Of a stretch of DNA of 64,000 nucleotides, positions 42,792 to 51,058 are shown one piece after another (within the stretch, counting starts at the first letter, position 1; every line of letters begins with the position of its first letter). This DNA comes from Pseudomonas fluorescens (GTDB taxonomy: Bacteria; Pseudomonadota; Gammaproteobacteria; Pseudomonadales; Pseudomonadaceae): assembly GCF_003732425.1 (NCBI RefSeq), contig NZ_MOBX01000014.1, positions 796,816 to 860,815 of the forward strand, written 5' to 3'. A program made the position numbers and the translations under genes. The notes under the pieces were generated by a model that did no database searches, was not told the DNA's origin, and saw nothing but the letters and a program-made list of their open reading frames with translations.

Positions 42792-42895
42792 GGTCGGGAT
42801 TCCGTTGAAGGATCAATGACCGTCAGGCTAGGACTGATTGACTTTCTTTAAAATTGAATAATAGTGAGTAACTTGTTCTGTTATGGAGAAAGGTT

Positions 42896-43789
42896 GTGGA
42901 GTTCAGCCAACTGCGGATCTTTCAGGCCGTGGCCGAGGAGGGCTCGATCACCCGCGCGGCCGAACGCCTGCACCGGGTGCCATCGAATCTGTCGACCCGG
43001 CTTAAACAACTTGAAGAGCAACTGGGTGTCGAGCTTTTCGTCCGTGAGCGTCAGCGTTTGCAGTTGTCGCCTGCAGGAAAAGTCTTGCTGGACTACACTG
43101 GCAAACTCTTCGCCCTGCGCGATCAGGCCAGTGCGGCAGTGATGGGCGGCAAACCCGCCGGTGACTTCGCTCTCGGCACCATGTACAGCACGGCGGCGAT
43201 CCACCTGCCGGCGCTGCTGGCGCAGTATCACAAGCGCTATCCGGCGGTGAATCTGCAAGTGCAGTCCGCGCCGAGCGGGGAGTTGCTGGAAGGGTTGCTC
43301 ACCGGGCGCCTTGATGCCGCGTTGGTCGATGGCCCGCTGGAACTGGCCGGGCTCGACGGCGTGCCGTTGTGCGAGGAGCGGCTGGTGCTGATCACTGAAA
43401 TCGATCATCCGCCGGTGCGCAGCGCACGGGATGTCGAAGGGCGGTCGGTGTTCACCTTTCGTCGCGGTTGTTCCTATCGCATGCGTCTGGAGGCGTGGTT
43501 TTCCCATTACCACGCGACGATGGGCCGGGCGATGGAGATCGAGTCCTATCAGGGCATGCTCGCCTGCGTGATTGCCGGCAGTGGTGTGGCGCTGATGTCA
43601 GAGTCGATGCTCGCCAGTCTGCCGGGGCGCGACAGCGTCGCGGTGCATCCGTTGGCCGAGCCATTCGTGGGTGCGACAACATGGCTCATGTGGCGCAAGG
43701 GCATGGTCGGCGCCAACCTCAACGCATGGATCGAGGTGCAGCAGGCTGTCTATCCTGCGGCTCCGATCGAAACCCGAGAAACAGCCTGA
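42896..43789 (+). CDS. LysR-family transcriptional regulator
   Basis: 297 residues with an N-terminal winged helix (QLRIFQAVAEEGSITRAAERL, then LHRVPSNLSTRLKQLEEQLG) and a LysR effector domain. GTG 42896 has GGAGAAAGG upstream. It is adjacent to and divergent from the MFS gene, the typical layout of a regulator with its exporter target. The ligand is unknown. The same kind of gene, followed by a PA1414-type small gene, stands at PA1413 in P. aeruginosa as far as I recall. Confidence 0.92.
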   Translation: MEFSQLRIFQAVAEEGSITRAAERLHRVPSNLSTRLKQLEEQLGVELFVRERQRLQLSPAGKVLLDYTGKLFALRDQASAAVMGGKPAGDFALGTMYSTAAIHLPALLAQYHKRYPAVNLQVQSAPSGELLEGLLTGRLDAALVDGPLELAGLDGVPLCEERLVLITEIDHPPVRSARDVEGRSVFTFRRGCSYRMRLEAWFSHYHATMGRAMEIESYQGMLACVIAGSGVALMSESMLASLPGRDSVAVHPLAEPFVGATTWLMWRKGMVGANLNAWIEVQQAVYPAAPIETRETA

Positions 43790-43931
43790 ACCAAAGGCGG
43801 CGAACTCTGTTCAATTCAGTAACAGATCATTGCGGATTTGGCCGAGCATTGCGTAGGACTTCGGACTATTATCAGTGCGAAGCGACCTCAGAATTCCGGT
43901 CGCTCAGCACCACCCTGAAGGGGGCATGACG

Positions 43932-44060
43932 ATGAAAGAGAAAATTCAAAACTGGCTGCACGACTTGGGTGTTGCCCTCGGCTTGATCGAACCGCCTCTG
44001 CAACCTGTTCCGATCCGCACCGATGACGAGCAGCGCCGCCGTCAACAACGGCGCCGGTAA
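43932..44060 (+). CDS. PA1414-family small protein
   Basis: 42-residue protein, MKEKIQNWLHDLGVALGLIE in its first 20 residues, then PPLQPVPIRT and an Arg-rich tail. I recognise it as the PA1414 type, found in many pseudomonads and, in P. aeruginosa, strongly expressed at low oxygen with an associated small RNA (SicX). AAGGGGG lies seven bases upstream of this ATG; an ATG two codons earlier (43926) is too close. A hairpin with GCGACC/GGTCGC arms precedes it at about 43879-43903. I find no convincing Anr box (TTGAT-N4-ATCAA) in the 140-base spacer. Confidence 0.75.
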   Translation: MKEKIQNWLHDLGVALGLIEPPLQPVPIRTDDEQRRRQQRRR

Positions 44061-44090
44061 CGCCCCCGATCCGAGATCAAGGATTCAAGA

Positions 44091-44160
44091 TCAAGAGATC
44101 GCAGCCTTCGGCAGCTCCTACATAAAATGGTGTAGGAGCTGCCGAAGGCTGCGATCTTTT
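44091..44160. repeat. REP pair (GTAGGAGCTGCCGAAGGCTGCGATC family)
   Basis: Tail-to-tail pair: GAGATCGCAGCCTTCGGCAG... left and the complement GGTGTAGGAGCTGCCGAAGG... right, around TACATAAAATGG. It is located between convergent genes. Confidence 0.9.
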
Positions 44161-44164
44161 GCTT

Positions 44165-44413
44165 TTAGTGACGGCTGATCTCCAGCAAAAACCGGCTCAA
44201 GTCATTCGCCGTCTTCGCGGTCTTGAGCATGCGATCTTCTTCGGCGGTGAACGCTGTCAGTCCGAATTCATCTTCCAGATGAAAGATCAGATCCTCGATA
44301 TCGGCTTTCTCCAGGCCCAGTTGCACCAGACTGGTGTTGTCGGTGAATTCGCGGGTTTCCAGCAGGCGCCGGATATATCGGTGCACCGCGGCACGCACGG
44401 CAGCTCTTCTCAT
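44165..44413 (-). CDS. Acyl-carrier-protein-like protein lacking the attachment Ser
   Basis: 82 residues with the four-helix acyl carrier pattern (LGLEKADIEDLIFHLEDEFG near residue 32-51). In true carriers this place reads D-S-L with the phosphopantetheine Ser; here it is E-K-A, so no prosthetic group can attach. It may be a non-acylated partner protein or a vestigial one. The N-terminus is Arg-rich (RRAAVRAAVHRYIRRL). It is the last gene of a minus-strand run with the hydrolase and gbuA genes. No function known. Confidence 0.72.
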   Translation of the reverse strand: MRRAAVRAAVHRYIRRLLETREFTDNTSLVQLGLEKADIEDLIFHLEDEFGLTAFTAEEDRMLKTAKTANDLSRFLLEISRH

Positions 44414-44456
44414 GGCAGATATTTCTGGTTTTTATTCTGTTTGAGTGAAGCAGGCT

Positions 44457-45182
44457 TCAGGCGTGGCCGCGCAACCACTCGTCAATCATCGAACGCAAAT
44501 GCTCCCCGGAAAAACTGCCGAAATGCCCGCCATGCACGGTGCGGATCGGCAACGCCTGCAAACGCCTCAGACTGCTGGCGTAATCCTGCAGATCAGAGTG
44601 GTAGGCGTCTTCGATCAGCGGCCCGTCGTAGATGATGTCGCCGCTGAACAGGGTCTCAGTCGCCGCTTCATAGAGGCTGATCCCGCCCGGTGAATGCCCT
44701 GGTGTGTGCAGCACTTGCAGCGTGCGGTTGCCCAGATCGAGTACATCACCGTCTTCGACAAACCCGGTGGCCGGCGCAGCTTTGACCCGGTATTCGGCGT
44801 AGCACAACGGGCAATCCGGGTGCGCTTCGAACATGTCGTCACCGACGAAAGCGCGGCTCAAATCATTCTCGCCATCCGGCGCGGCCAGAATGTCCGCTTC
44901 GGCCGGATGCACCAGCCGTTCAGCAAATTCGTGATGCCCGGCGATATGGTCGAAATGGCAATGACTGGCCACTGCCACTAACGGCCGCTCGGTGATCCAC
45001 GGCAATTGTTCGCGCAGGCTGACCAGCCCCGAACCACTGTCCAGCAGCAGATCTTTGTCGCGGCCCTGAACGTGCCACAGGTTGCAGCGGTAGAACGGGC
45101 GGATATACGGCTCATGAATCAGCCGAATGCCGTCACTCAGGTGCTGCACTTCAAACCACTGATCACGAGAAACTATTTTCAT
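44457..45182 (-). CDS. Metallo-beta-lactamase-fold hydrolase
   Basis: 241-residue hydrolase with the motif HCHFDH (His74, His76, Asp78, His79), a further His in LHTPGHSPGG and Asp in FSGDIIYDGPL, then HGGHFGSF: all ligands of a two-metal site. The group includes glyoxalase II-like, lactonase and arylsulfatase-like hydrolases; the substrate is not shown. The start at 45182 has GGAGAAAAG upstream. A longer frame upstream (to 45233) has no conserved residues. It lies 86 bases after the symporter gene. Confidence 0.88.
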   Translation of the reverse strand: MKIVSRDQWFEVQHLSDGIRLIHEPYIRPFYRCNLWHVQGRDKDLLLDSGSGLVSLREQLPWITERPLVAVASHCHFDHIAGHHEFAERLVHPAEADILAAPDGENDLSRAFVGDDMFEAHPDCPLCYAEYRVKAAPATGFVEDGDVLDLGNRTLQVLHTPGHSPGGISLYEAATETLFSGDIIYDGPLIEDAYHSDLQDYASSLRRLQALPIRTVHGGHFGSFSGEHLRSMIDEWLRGHA

Positions 45183-45268
45183 CAGCACTTTTCTCCAGGC
45201 GTAAAAAAACGGGTGTGGCAACCGACGCCACACCCGTCGAAGAAAGCATCAAGCCGTTACATCAAAGC

Positions 45269-46648
45269 TTAGATGGCACTGGCCACGGTCGCCGGGCGAG
45301 GGGAGACCAGGCTGACCACCACAAAACTCACCAGACCCACAGCCAGGCTGTAGTAGATCGGCGTGTTCGCATCCAGGCCGTCCTTGAACATGAACAGCAG
45401 TGCCGTGGCGAAGCCCAGGCCCATGCTGGCGATAGCGCCTGCGGTGGTTGCGCGTTTCCAGAAAATCGCACCGATCAGCGGAACCAGCATGCCGCCCACC
45501 AACAGGTTGTAGGCGAGGGTCAGGGCGCTGATTACATCGTTCACCACCAGCGCGATACCGAGAACCACGACACCGGTCAGCAGGGTGAACAAGCGGTTGA
45601 TGCCCAGGCTCGACTGTTTGCCGCCGCGCAGTTTCGGCAGCAGGTCTTCAGTCAGCGTGGTGGCCGCGGCGAGCAGGCCGGCGCTGGCGGTGGACATCAT
45701 TGCCGCGAGTGCCGCAGCGATCACCAGACCACGGATGCCGTCCGGCAGCGACAGTTTGACGATAGCGGCGAAGGCGTTGTTGACGTTGTCCAGATCCGGG
45801 ATCAGTACGTGCGCGGCCATGCCGATCAGCGCGCAGGCCAGACCGTAGAGAATGCAGTAGATGCCCGCGATGCTGCCGGCGTATTGCGCGACTTTGGCGG
45901 TCTTGACAGTGAACACCCGTTGCCAGATGTCCTGACCGATCAGAATGCCGAAAAAGTAGATCATGAAGTAGGTGATGATCGTGTCCCAGCCGATGGTGGT
46001 GAAGCTGAAGGCGGTCGCCGGCAGTTTCAGCACCAGCTCATCCCAACCACCGACGCGGTACAGGCAGATCGGCAACAGAATGAACATCAGGCCCACGGTC
46101 TTGATGATGAACTGGACGATGTCGGTCAGGGTCAGCGACCACATACCGCCGATCGCCGAGTAGATCACCACCACGCCACCACCGACGAGTACCGAAACCC
46201 AGAATGGCAGGTCAAACAGCACTTGCAGGACGGTGCCGATCGCCAGGATCGAGGTCACGCCGATCATCAGTGCATAGGCCAGCATGATCGCCGCGCTCGC
46301 CGAGCGGGCCATCGGGTTGTAGCGTTTTTCCAGGACCTGGGTAACGGTGTAGATCTTCAGTTTCAGCAGCGGTTTGGCGAGGAACAGGTTCAGCGCAACG
46401 ATGCCGCAACCCAGTGCCGCGCACAGCCAGAAACCGGAGATGCCATGCACGTAGCCCAGACGCACGGTGCCGACGGTGGACGCGCCACCGAGTACGGTCG
46501 CGGCCATGGTGCCCATGTACAGGCTTGGGCCGAGATTACGCCCGGCAACGAGAAAGTCCTCGTTGGTCTTGGCCTTGCGCATGCCGAAGTAGCCGAGCAA
46601 GAGCATGCCGGCGGCGTAGATGAGGACGACGAATAAATCCAAAGCCAT
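45269..46648 (-). CDS. Sodium:solute symporter (SSS family)
   Basis: 459 residues, about thirteen spans. Characteristic SSS features include GGASTVGTVRLGYVHGISGF near the N-terminus and AALAAMMSTASAGLLAAATT in the later half, the region that binds sodium. It probably takes up an organic solute with sodium. It belongs to the same minus-strand block as the cytosine-permease-like gene and gbuA, so a guanidino compound or related nitrogen source is a plausible substrate. Confidence 0.92.
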   Translation of the reverse strand: MALDLFVVLIYAAGMLLLGYFGMRKAKTNEDFLVAGRNLGPSLYMGTMAATVLGGASTVGTVRLGYVHGISGFWLCAALGCGIVALNLFLAKPLLKLKIYTVTQVLEKRYNPMARSASAAIMLAYALMIGVTSILAIGTVLQVLFDLPFWVSVLVGGGVVVIYSAIGGMWSLTLTDIVQFIIKTVGLMFILLPICLYRVGGWDELVLKLPATAFSFTTIGWDTIITYFMIYFFGILIGQDIWQRVFTVKTAKVAQYAGSIAGIYCILYGLACALIGMAAHVLIPDLDNVNNAFAAIVKLSLPDGIRGLVIAAALAAMMSTASAGLLAAATTLTEDLLPKLRGGKQSSLGINRLFTLLTGVVVLGIALVVNDVISALTLAYNLLVGGMLVPLIGAIFWKRATTAGAIASMGLGFATALLFMFKDGLDANTPIYYSLAVGLVSFVVVSLVSPRPATVASAI

Positions 46649-46702
46649 GATGGCGTGTCTCCGATTGTCTTTTTTATGTGGAACGCTGAATCAGCTGTTT
46701 TT

Positions 46703-46802
46703 CTGTGGCGAGGGAGCTTGCTCCCGCTGGGTCGCGAAGCGGCCCTCAATAGCTTCATTGCGACTGCTGCGCAGTCGAGCGGGAGCAAGCTCCCTCGCCA
46801 CA
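46703..46802. repeat. REP pair (TGTGGCGAGGGAGCTTGCTC family)
   Basis: CTGTGGCGAGGGAGCTTGCT and the complement GAGCAAGCTCCCTCGCCACA flank GGGTCGCGAAGCGGCCC and related arms. It lies between the symporter and the permease genes, in their shared transcript if they form one operon. Confidence 0.9.
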
Positions 46803-46834
46803 AAAACTCCAATCCTTCAAATTTTCTGTGTGGA

Positions 46835-48340
46835 TCAGGCGGCCTGACGCAGTTCAGGTTTTTCTATGACTTGGCTACGGGCATCCTTCGGGCCGAACAC
46901 TTCGCGCGGTTCCGGGAACAGGCTCAGCAGCGTCAGGTACACCACCGAAGCCAGACCGAGGGTCACCGGCAAACTGATGTCGATGCCGCCGGCCATTTCA
47001 CCCAGCGGACCAACGAATTGCCCCGGCAGATTCACAAAGCACAAGCCAACCGCTGCGCTCGGAATCCACGCCCCCAGACCGCGCCAGTTCCAGCCATGCG
47101 TGAACCAGTAGCGTCCGCCCTGTTCGCCACGGGTGAACACTTGCAGGTCATCCGGGCAGTAGAAGCCGCGACGCACCAGCAGGCCGATGATCATGATCAC
47201 CATCCACGGCGTGGTGCAGGTAATGATCAGCACGGCGAAGGTCGACACGCTCTGCACCAGATTCGCCGCAAAGCGACCGATGAAGATGAAAGCAATCGAC
47301 AGCACGCCGATCAGCAGCGTCGCTTTCACACGCGACAGCACGCGCGGGAACACGCTGGACATGTCCAGCCCGGTGCCATACAGCGAGGTGGTGCCGGTGG
47401 ACATGCCGCCGATCACCGCAATCAGGCACACCGGCAGGAAGAACCAGCTCGGTGACACTGCCAGCAAACCACCGACATAGTTGTTCGCCGCGATGTAGTC
47501 CGGCGCCTTGATCGCGACGATGGTCGCGGTGGTCAGGCCGAACAGGAACGGGATGAAGGTAGCGATCTGCGACAGCACCACGGCGGCCATGATCCGTTGC
47601 TTGGAGGTTTCACGCGGGATGTAGCGCGACCAGTCGCCGAGGAACGCACCGAAGGAAATCGGGTTGCTCATCGCCACCAGCGCAGCGCCGATGAACGCGG
47701 CCCAGAAACCCGGTTGACCGAGGTTCACCGTGCCGGCGTAGTTGACGTCGAAAGGACCGGCGAAGGCGAAGATGCCCAGCAGGAACAACAGGCTGGCGCT
47801 CCACACCGCGATCTTGTTCACCCACAGCAGAAAGCGGAAGCCGTAGATGCACACGGTCAGCACCAGAATCGCGAACAGACCATAGGCCAGGCCCAAAGTC
47901 AGGTCGGTTTCCGGCAGACCGATCAGGCGTTTCGCACCGCCGATCAGCGCATCGCCCGAACTCCACACCGAGAGCGAGAAAAACGCGATAGCGGTCAACA
48001 GCGATAGGAACGAACCGACGATCCGCCCGTGCACGCCGAAGTGCGCACCGGACGACACGGCATTGTTGGTGCCGTTGAGCGGACCGAACAGGCCCATCGG
48101 GGCGAGGATCAGCGAACCCAGCAGCACGCCCGAGACAATGGCCCAGACGCCGGCCTGAAACGACAGGCCGAACAGCACCGGGAAACTGCCGAGCACGGCG
48201 GTGGCAAAGGTATTCGAACCACCGAAGATCATCCGGAACAAATCCGTCGGGCCTGCGCTGCGTTCGTGGTCCGGGATCTGTTCGACCCCGTGGGTTTCAA
48301 TTTGCGTAAGGCTTTGGTCGTTGTTGTTGTTGTTATTCAT
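46835..48340 (-). CDS. Cytosine/purine permease family (NCS1) transporter
   Basis: 501-residue transporter with twelve spans of the NCS1 family. Conserved stretches are FQAGVWAIVSGVLLGSLILA, LGLSFQAG, and ISFGAFLGDWSRYIPRETSK. The N-terminus has an unusual run of six Asn with one Asp interruption. Substrates in the family are nucleobases, allantoin or hydantoins. The gene-order match to the gbu region suggests uptake of a guanidino compound, which is inferred. Confidence 0.9.
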   Translation of the reverse strand: MNNNNNNDQSLTQIETHGVEQIPDHERSAGPTDLFRMIFGGSNTFATAVLGSFPVLFGLSFQAGVWAIVSGVLLGSLILAPMGLFGPLNGTNNAVSSGAHFGVHGRIVGSFLSLLTAIAFFSLSVWSSGDALIGGAKRLIGLPETDLTLGLAYGLFAILVLTVCIYGFRFLLWVNKIAVWSASLLFLLGIFAFAGPFDVNYAGTVNLGQPGFWAAFIGAALVAMSNPISFGAFLGDWSRYIPRETSKQRIMAAVVLSQIATFIPFLFGLTTATIVAIKAPDYIAANNYVGGLLAVSPSWFFLPVCLIAVIGGMSTGTTSLYGTGLDMSSVFPRVLSRVKATLLIGVLSIAFIFIGRFAANLVQSVSTFAVLIITCTTPWMVIMIIGLLVRRGFYCPDDLQVFTRGEQGGRYWFTHGWNWRGLGAWIPSAAVGLCFVNLPGQFVGPLGEMAGGIDISLPVTLGLASVVYLTLLSLFPEPREVFGPKDARSQVIEKPELRQAA

Positions 48341-48395
48341 GATCTGCTCCGATCATAAAGGCGCGCTCATCGTGCGTGAGCGTCACCTGTTTTGG

Positions 48396-48818
48396 CTAAG
48401 GGGATGGCAGCCCTTCCGGCATTGCGGACAAATGTTCGTGGCAGGCCAGCCAATGGCCTTGTTGTTCTAGGCTCGACGTTTGTTTCTTGAAAACAATCGT
48501 CTCGCGCTCCTGGCTGAAGTGTTGCTCCCCTTGCATGCGCAGCTCGGTGGCCACGTCATGGATGAAAATCGCCACGTCACCCTGCAGGCTGACGAAGGCG
48601 TTGCTTGAGGTGCACGCCAGCACCTCGAAGCCATCCTCGGCGCGCCAGTTGTCCCACAAGGCCTGATAGGCATCGCGCGACAGCAGCGGCTGTTCGAGGG
48701 TGTAGAAGACGAAGCTGGCATCGGCGCTGAACGCGCCGAAGTAGGCTTCGCGATCGTTACGGGCGAAGGCAGCCACCAGTTCGGCGGCCGCTCGCAAAAC
48801 CTGATCACGTTCGTTCAT
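48396..48818 (-). CDS. SnoaL/NTF2-like protein
   Basis: 140 residues of the SnoaL/NTF2-like fold (cone-shaped beta sheet plus helices). Seen are LRAAAELVAAFARNDREAYF at the start and the later pattern ADASFVFYTLEQPLLSRDAY. Such proteins are small enzymes or ligand binders. It sits 10 bases after gbuA in the same operon, so it may take part in guanidinobutyrate use; the role is unknown. Confidence 0.85.
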   Translation of the reverse strand: MNERDQVLRAAAELVAAFARNDREAYFGAFSADASFVFYTLEQPLLSRDAYQALWDNWRAEDGFEVLACTSSNAFVSLQGDVAIFIHDVATELRMQGEQHFSQERETIVFKKQTSSLEQQGHWLACHEHLSAMPEGLPSP

Positions 48819-48828
48819 GACCCGATCC

Positions 48829-49779
48829 TCAGCGATGGACCACGCCAGGCAGTACGCAGAGCATTTCGTACAGCAGGTTGGCGGCCAGCAGCGAGGTGTT
48901 GCCGGTGGTGTCGTAAGCGGGCGAGACTTCTACCAGATCGCAACCGATCAGGTCGAGGCCCTGGCAGCCACGGACGATTTCAATTGCCTGAATGGTCGTC
49001 AGACCACCGATTTCCGGGGTGCCGGTGCCCGGTGCCCAGGCCGGGTCGATGCCGTCGATGTCGAAGCTCAGGTACACCGGACCGCCACCAACTTTTTCGC
49101 GCACTTCGGCCATCAGCGGGGCCAGCGACTTGTGCCAGCACTCTTCGGCCTGCACCACGCGGAAGCCCTGATCGCGGCTCCAGTTGAAGTCGTCAGCGGT
49201 GTAACCCTGCGCGCGCAGACCAATCTGCACGACGCGGTCGCAGTCCAGCAGGCCTTCTTCGACGGCGCGACGGAAGGTCGTGCCGTGGGCAATCTTCTCG
49301 CCGAACATGTGATCGTTGACGTCAGCGTGGGCATCGATGTGCACCAGACCGACCTTGCCGTGCTTTTTATGAATCGCCCGCAGAATCGGCAGGGTGATGG
49401 TGTGGTCGCCACCCAGGGTCATCGGGATCACGTTGTGCTCGAGGATGTTGTCGTAGGCTTCTTCGATGATGCGTACGGCGTCGAGCAGGTTGAAGGTGTT
49501 GATTGCCACGTCACCGATATCGGCGACCGATAGCGAGTCGAACGGCGCAGCGCCGGTGGCCATGTTGTACGGGCGGATCATCACCGATTCGGTGCGGATG
49601 TCGCGTGGCCCGAAGCGGGTGCCGGGGCGCAGCGAAGTGCCGATGTCCAGAGGCACGCCAACGAAGGCAGCGTCCAGGCCGGCAGCGGTCGGTACATGGG
49701 GGAGTCGGAGCATGGTGGCGATGCCGCCGAAGCGCGGCATTTCGTTGCCGCCCAGTGGTTGGTGAAGAATCTTGTCCAC
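48829..49779 (-). CDS. gbuA: Guanidinobutyrase (ureohydrolase)
   Basis: 316-residue manganese enzyme of the arginase/agmatinase superfamily: 4-guanidinobutyrate + water to 4-aminobutyrate + urea. All ligands are present: His126 in GGDHT, Asp149/His151/Asp153 in HIDAHADVND and Asp240/Asp242 in SFDIDGIDP. I name it GbuA rather than agmatinase or guanidinopropionase because of its order with a divergent LysR gene, an NTF2-like gene and two transporters, as I recall for PA1418-PA1422. The exact substrate is therefore partly from context. It is a second, unrelated arginase-fold gene in this window, compared with 29104-30372. Confidence 0.88.
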   Translation of the reverse strand: MDKILHQPLGGNEMPRFGGIATMLRLPHVPTAAGLDAAFVGVPLDIGTSLRPGTRFGPRDIRTESVMIRPYNMATGAAPFDSLSVADIGDVAINTFNLLDAVRIIEEAYDNILEHNVIPMTLGGDHTITLPILRAIHKKHGKVGLVHIDAHADVNDHMFGEKIAHGTTFRRAVEEGLLDCDRVVQIGLRAQGYTADDFNWSRDQGFRVVQAEECWHKSLAPLMAEVREKVGGGPVYLSFDIDGIDPAWAPGTGTPEIGGLTTIQAIEIVRGCQGLDLIGCDLVEVSPAYDTTGNTSLLAANLLYEMLCVLPGVVHR

Positions 49780-49902
49780 GGGTAGGGCCTCATCGTCATT
49801 GTTTTATTTATGTCGGCGCACCGTTGAGCACAGGTTCGGACGCCGCTGTGGGGCCGATGATGCGAAATGTAGTGCGGCGGAAGAATCGCTACGGACAAAA
49901 AC

Positions 49903-49926
49903 TTAGTTCAGATTTTTCTAAACTAA
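49903..49926. promoter_or_regulatory. Palindrome, candidate GbuR operator
   Basis: Arms TTAGTTCAGA and TCTAAACTAA around TTTT pair at nine of ten positions and contain T-N11-A elements of LysR sites. It lies in the 367-base spacer between gbuA and gbuR, 124 bases upstream of gbuA and 221 upstream of gbuR. Confidence 0.55.
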
Positions 49927-49969
49927 TGGTGGGGCGCGAGATAGACTCTTCGGCCATGTATTGATGGCC

Positions 49970-50105
49970 CTGTGGCGAGGGAGCTTGCTCCCGCTGGGTG
50001 GCGAAGCCGCCCCAAAACCACACGACTCGGTACACCTGATTAACTGTATTTGCCGCGTTTGCGACTGCTTCGCAGCCGAGCGGGAGCAAGCAGCCTCGCC
50101 ACAGG
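49970..50105. repeat. REP pair (TGTGGCGAGGGAGCTTGCTC family) upstream of gbuR
   Basis: CTGTGGCGAGGGAGCTTGCT at the left and GAGCAAGCAGCCTCGCCACA (one altered base, CAGCC for CTCCC) at the right, with imperfect inner arms. It lies in the region between gbuA and gbuR, where no gene is present. Confidence 0.85.
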
Positions 50106-50146
50106 GATGTGTGCGCCGCCCATGACCTGCGTATCTGGAGTACTTG

Positions 50147-51040
50147 ATGGCCAACGCTTTACCCGACCTGAAACTATTGCGCATCTTCGTCAGTGTCGTG
50201 CGGCATCAGGGTTTTGCCAACGCGCAGCAGGAACTCAACCTGTCGACCTCGGCGATCAGCACCTACATGAGCCAGCTCGAAGCCGCGCTCGGCCTGGTGC
50301 TGTGTCATCGCGGGCGCGGCGGCTTCAGCCTGACCAGCAAGGGTGAGCTGTTCCATCAGGAAACCCTGCGCCTGCTCGCCGAGCTCGAAGGTTTCGAGCA
50401 ATACGCCGCTGCGCTCAAGGGCGAATTGCGCGGCACGCTCAACCTTGGCGTGATCGACTCCACCGTCAGTGACAAGGCTTTGCCGTTCGCCGAAGCCATC
50501 GGCGCCTACAGCCAGGAACACCCGGCGGTGCATTTGCATTTGTCGGTGATGAGCCCGTACGAACTGCAACTCGGTGTGCAGGACAACCGCCTCGATCTGG
50601 CCATCGGTGCGTTTTCCACGCGCATGAGCGGCCTGGTCTACATGCCGCTGTACCGCGAGCAGCACTGGTTGTATTGCAGCAGCCGCCATCCGTTGTTCAA
50701 CGAGCGGCGGATTCCCGAGCAAGTCATCACTCAGCAACGCATGGTCGGTCGCGGGTACTGGAGCCAGGCGGAACTGGCGCGTCATGGTTTCAAACACAGC
50801 GCCGCCACCGTGGAAAGTATGGAGGCGCAGCTGATTCTGGTGTTGTCCGGCGCCTACATTGGCTACTTGCCGGAGCATTACGCTCAGGCTTGGGCCGACA
50901 AAGGTGATTTGCGCGTATTGCTGCCGGCGACGTTCGGTTATCAGGCGCCGTTTTCGATGATCATGCGCCGTGGTCGTAGCCGCGAGCCATTGATTCAGAC
51001 CTTCCGTGATTTGCTCAAAGCACAGCTCAATCAGGCGTAG
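50147..51040 (+). CDS. gbuR: LysR-family regulator GbuR
   Basis: 297-residue LysR regulator. Helix-turn-helix in LLRIFVSVVRHQGFANAQQE and LNLSTSAISTYMSQLEAALG, then an effector domain. It is divergent from gbuA, and named by that position; it should activate gbuA in response to guanidinobutyrate. ATG 50147 is preferred over TTG 50144; GGAG lies 7 bases before. The upstream palindrome at 49903 may be its target. Confidence 0.85.
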   Translation: MANALPDLKLLRIFVSVVRHQGFANAQQELNLSTSAISTYMSQLEAALGLVLCHRGRGGFSLTSKGELFHQETLRLLAELEGFEQYAAALKGELRGTLNLGVIDSTVSDKALPFAEAIGAYSQEHPAVHLHLSVMSPYELQLGVQDNRLDLAIGAFSTRMSGLVYMPLYREQHWLYCSSRHPLFNERRIPEQVITQQRMVGRGYWSQAELARHGFKHSAATVESMEAQLILVLSGAYIGYLPEHYAQAWADKGDLRVLLPATFGYQAPFSMIMRRGRSREPLIQTFRDLLKAQLNQA

Positions 51041-51058
51041 CTTGTAGGAAACAGAAGT

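Noticed and set aside
45215..46636. 473-codon plus-strand frame opposite the sodium:solute symporter.
   Set aside because: Extremely Gln/Asp/His/Arg-rich translation typical of antisense to a membrane protein; the minus frame shows clear SSS spans.
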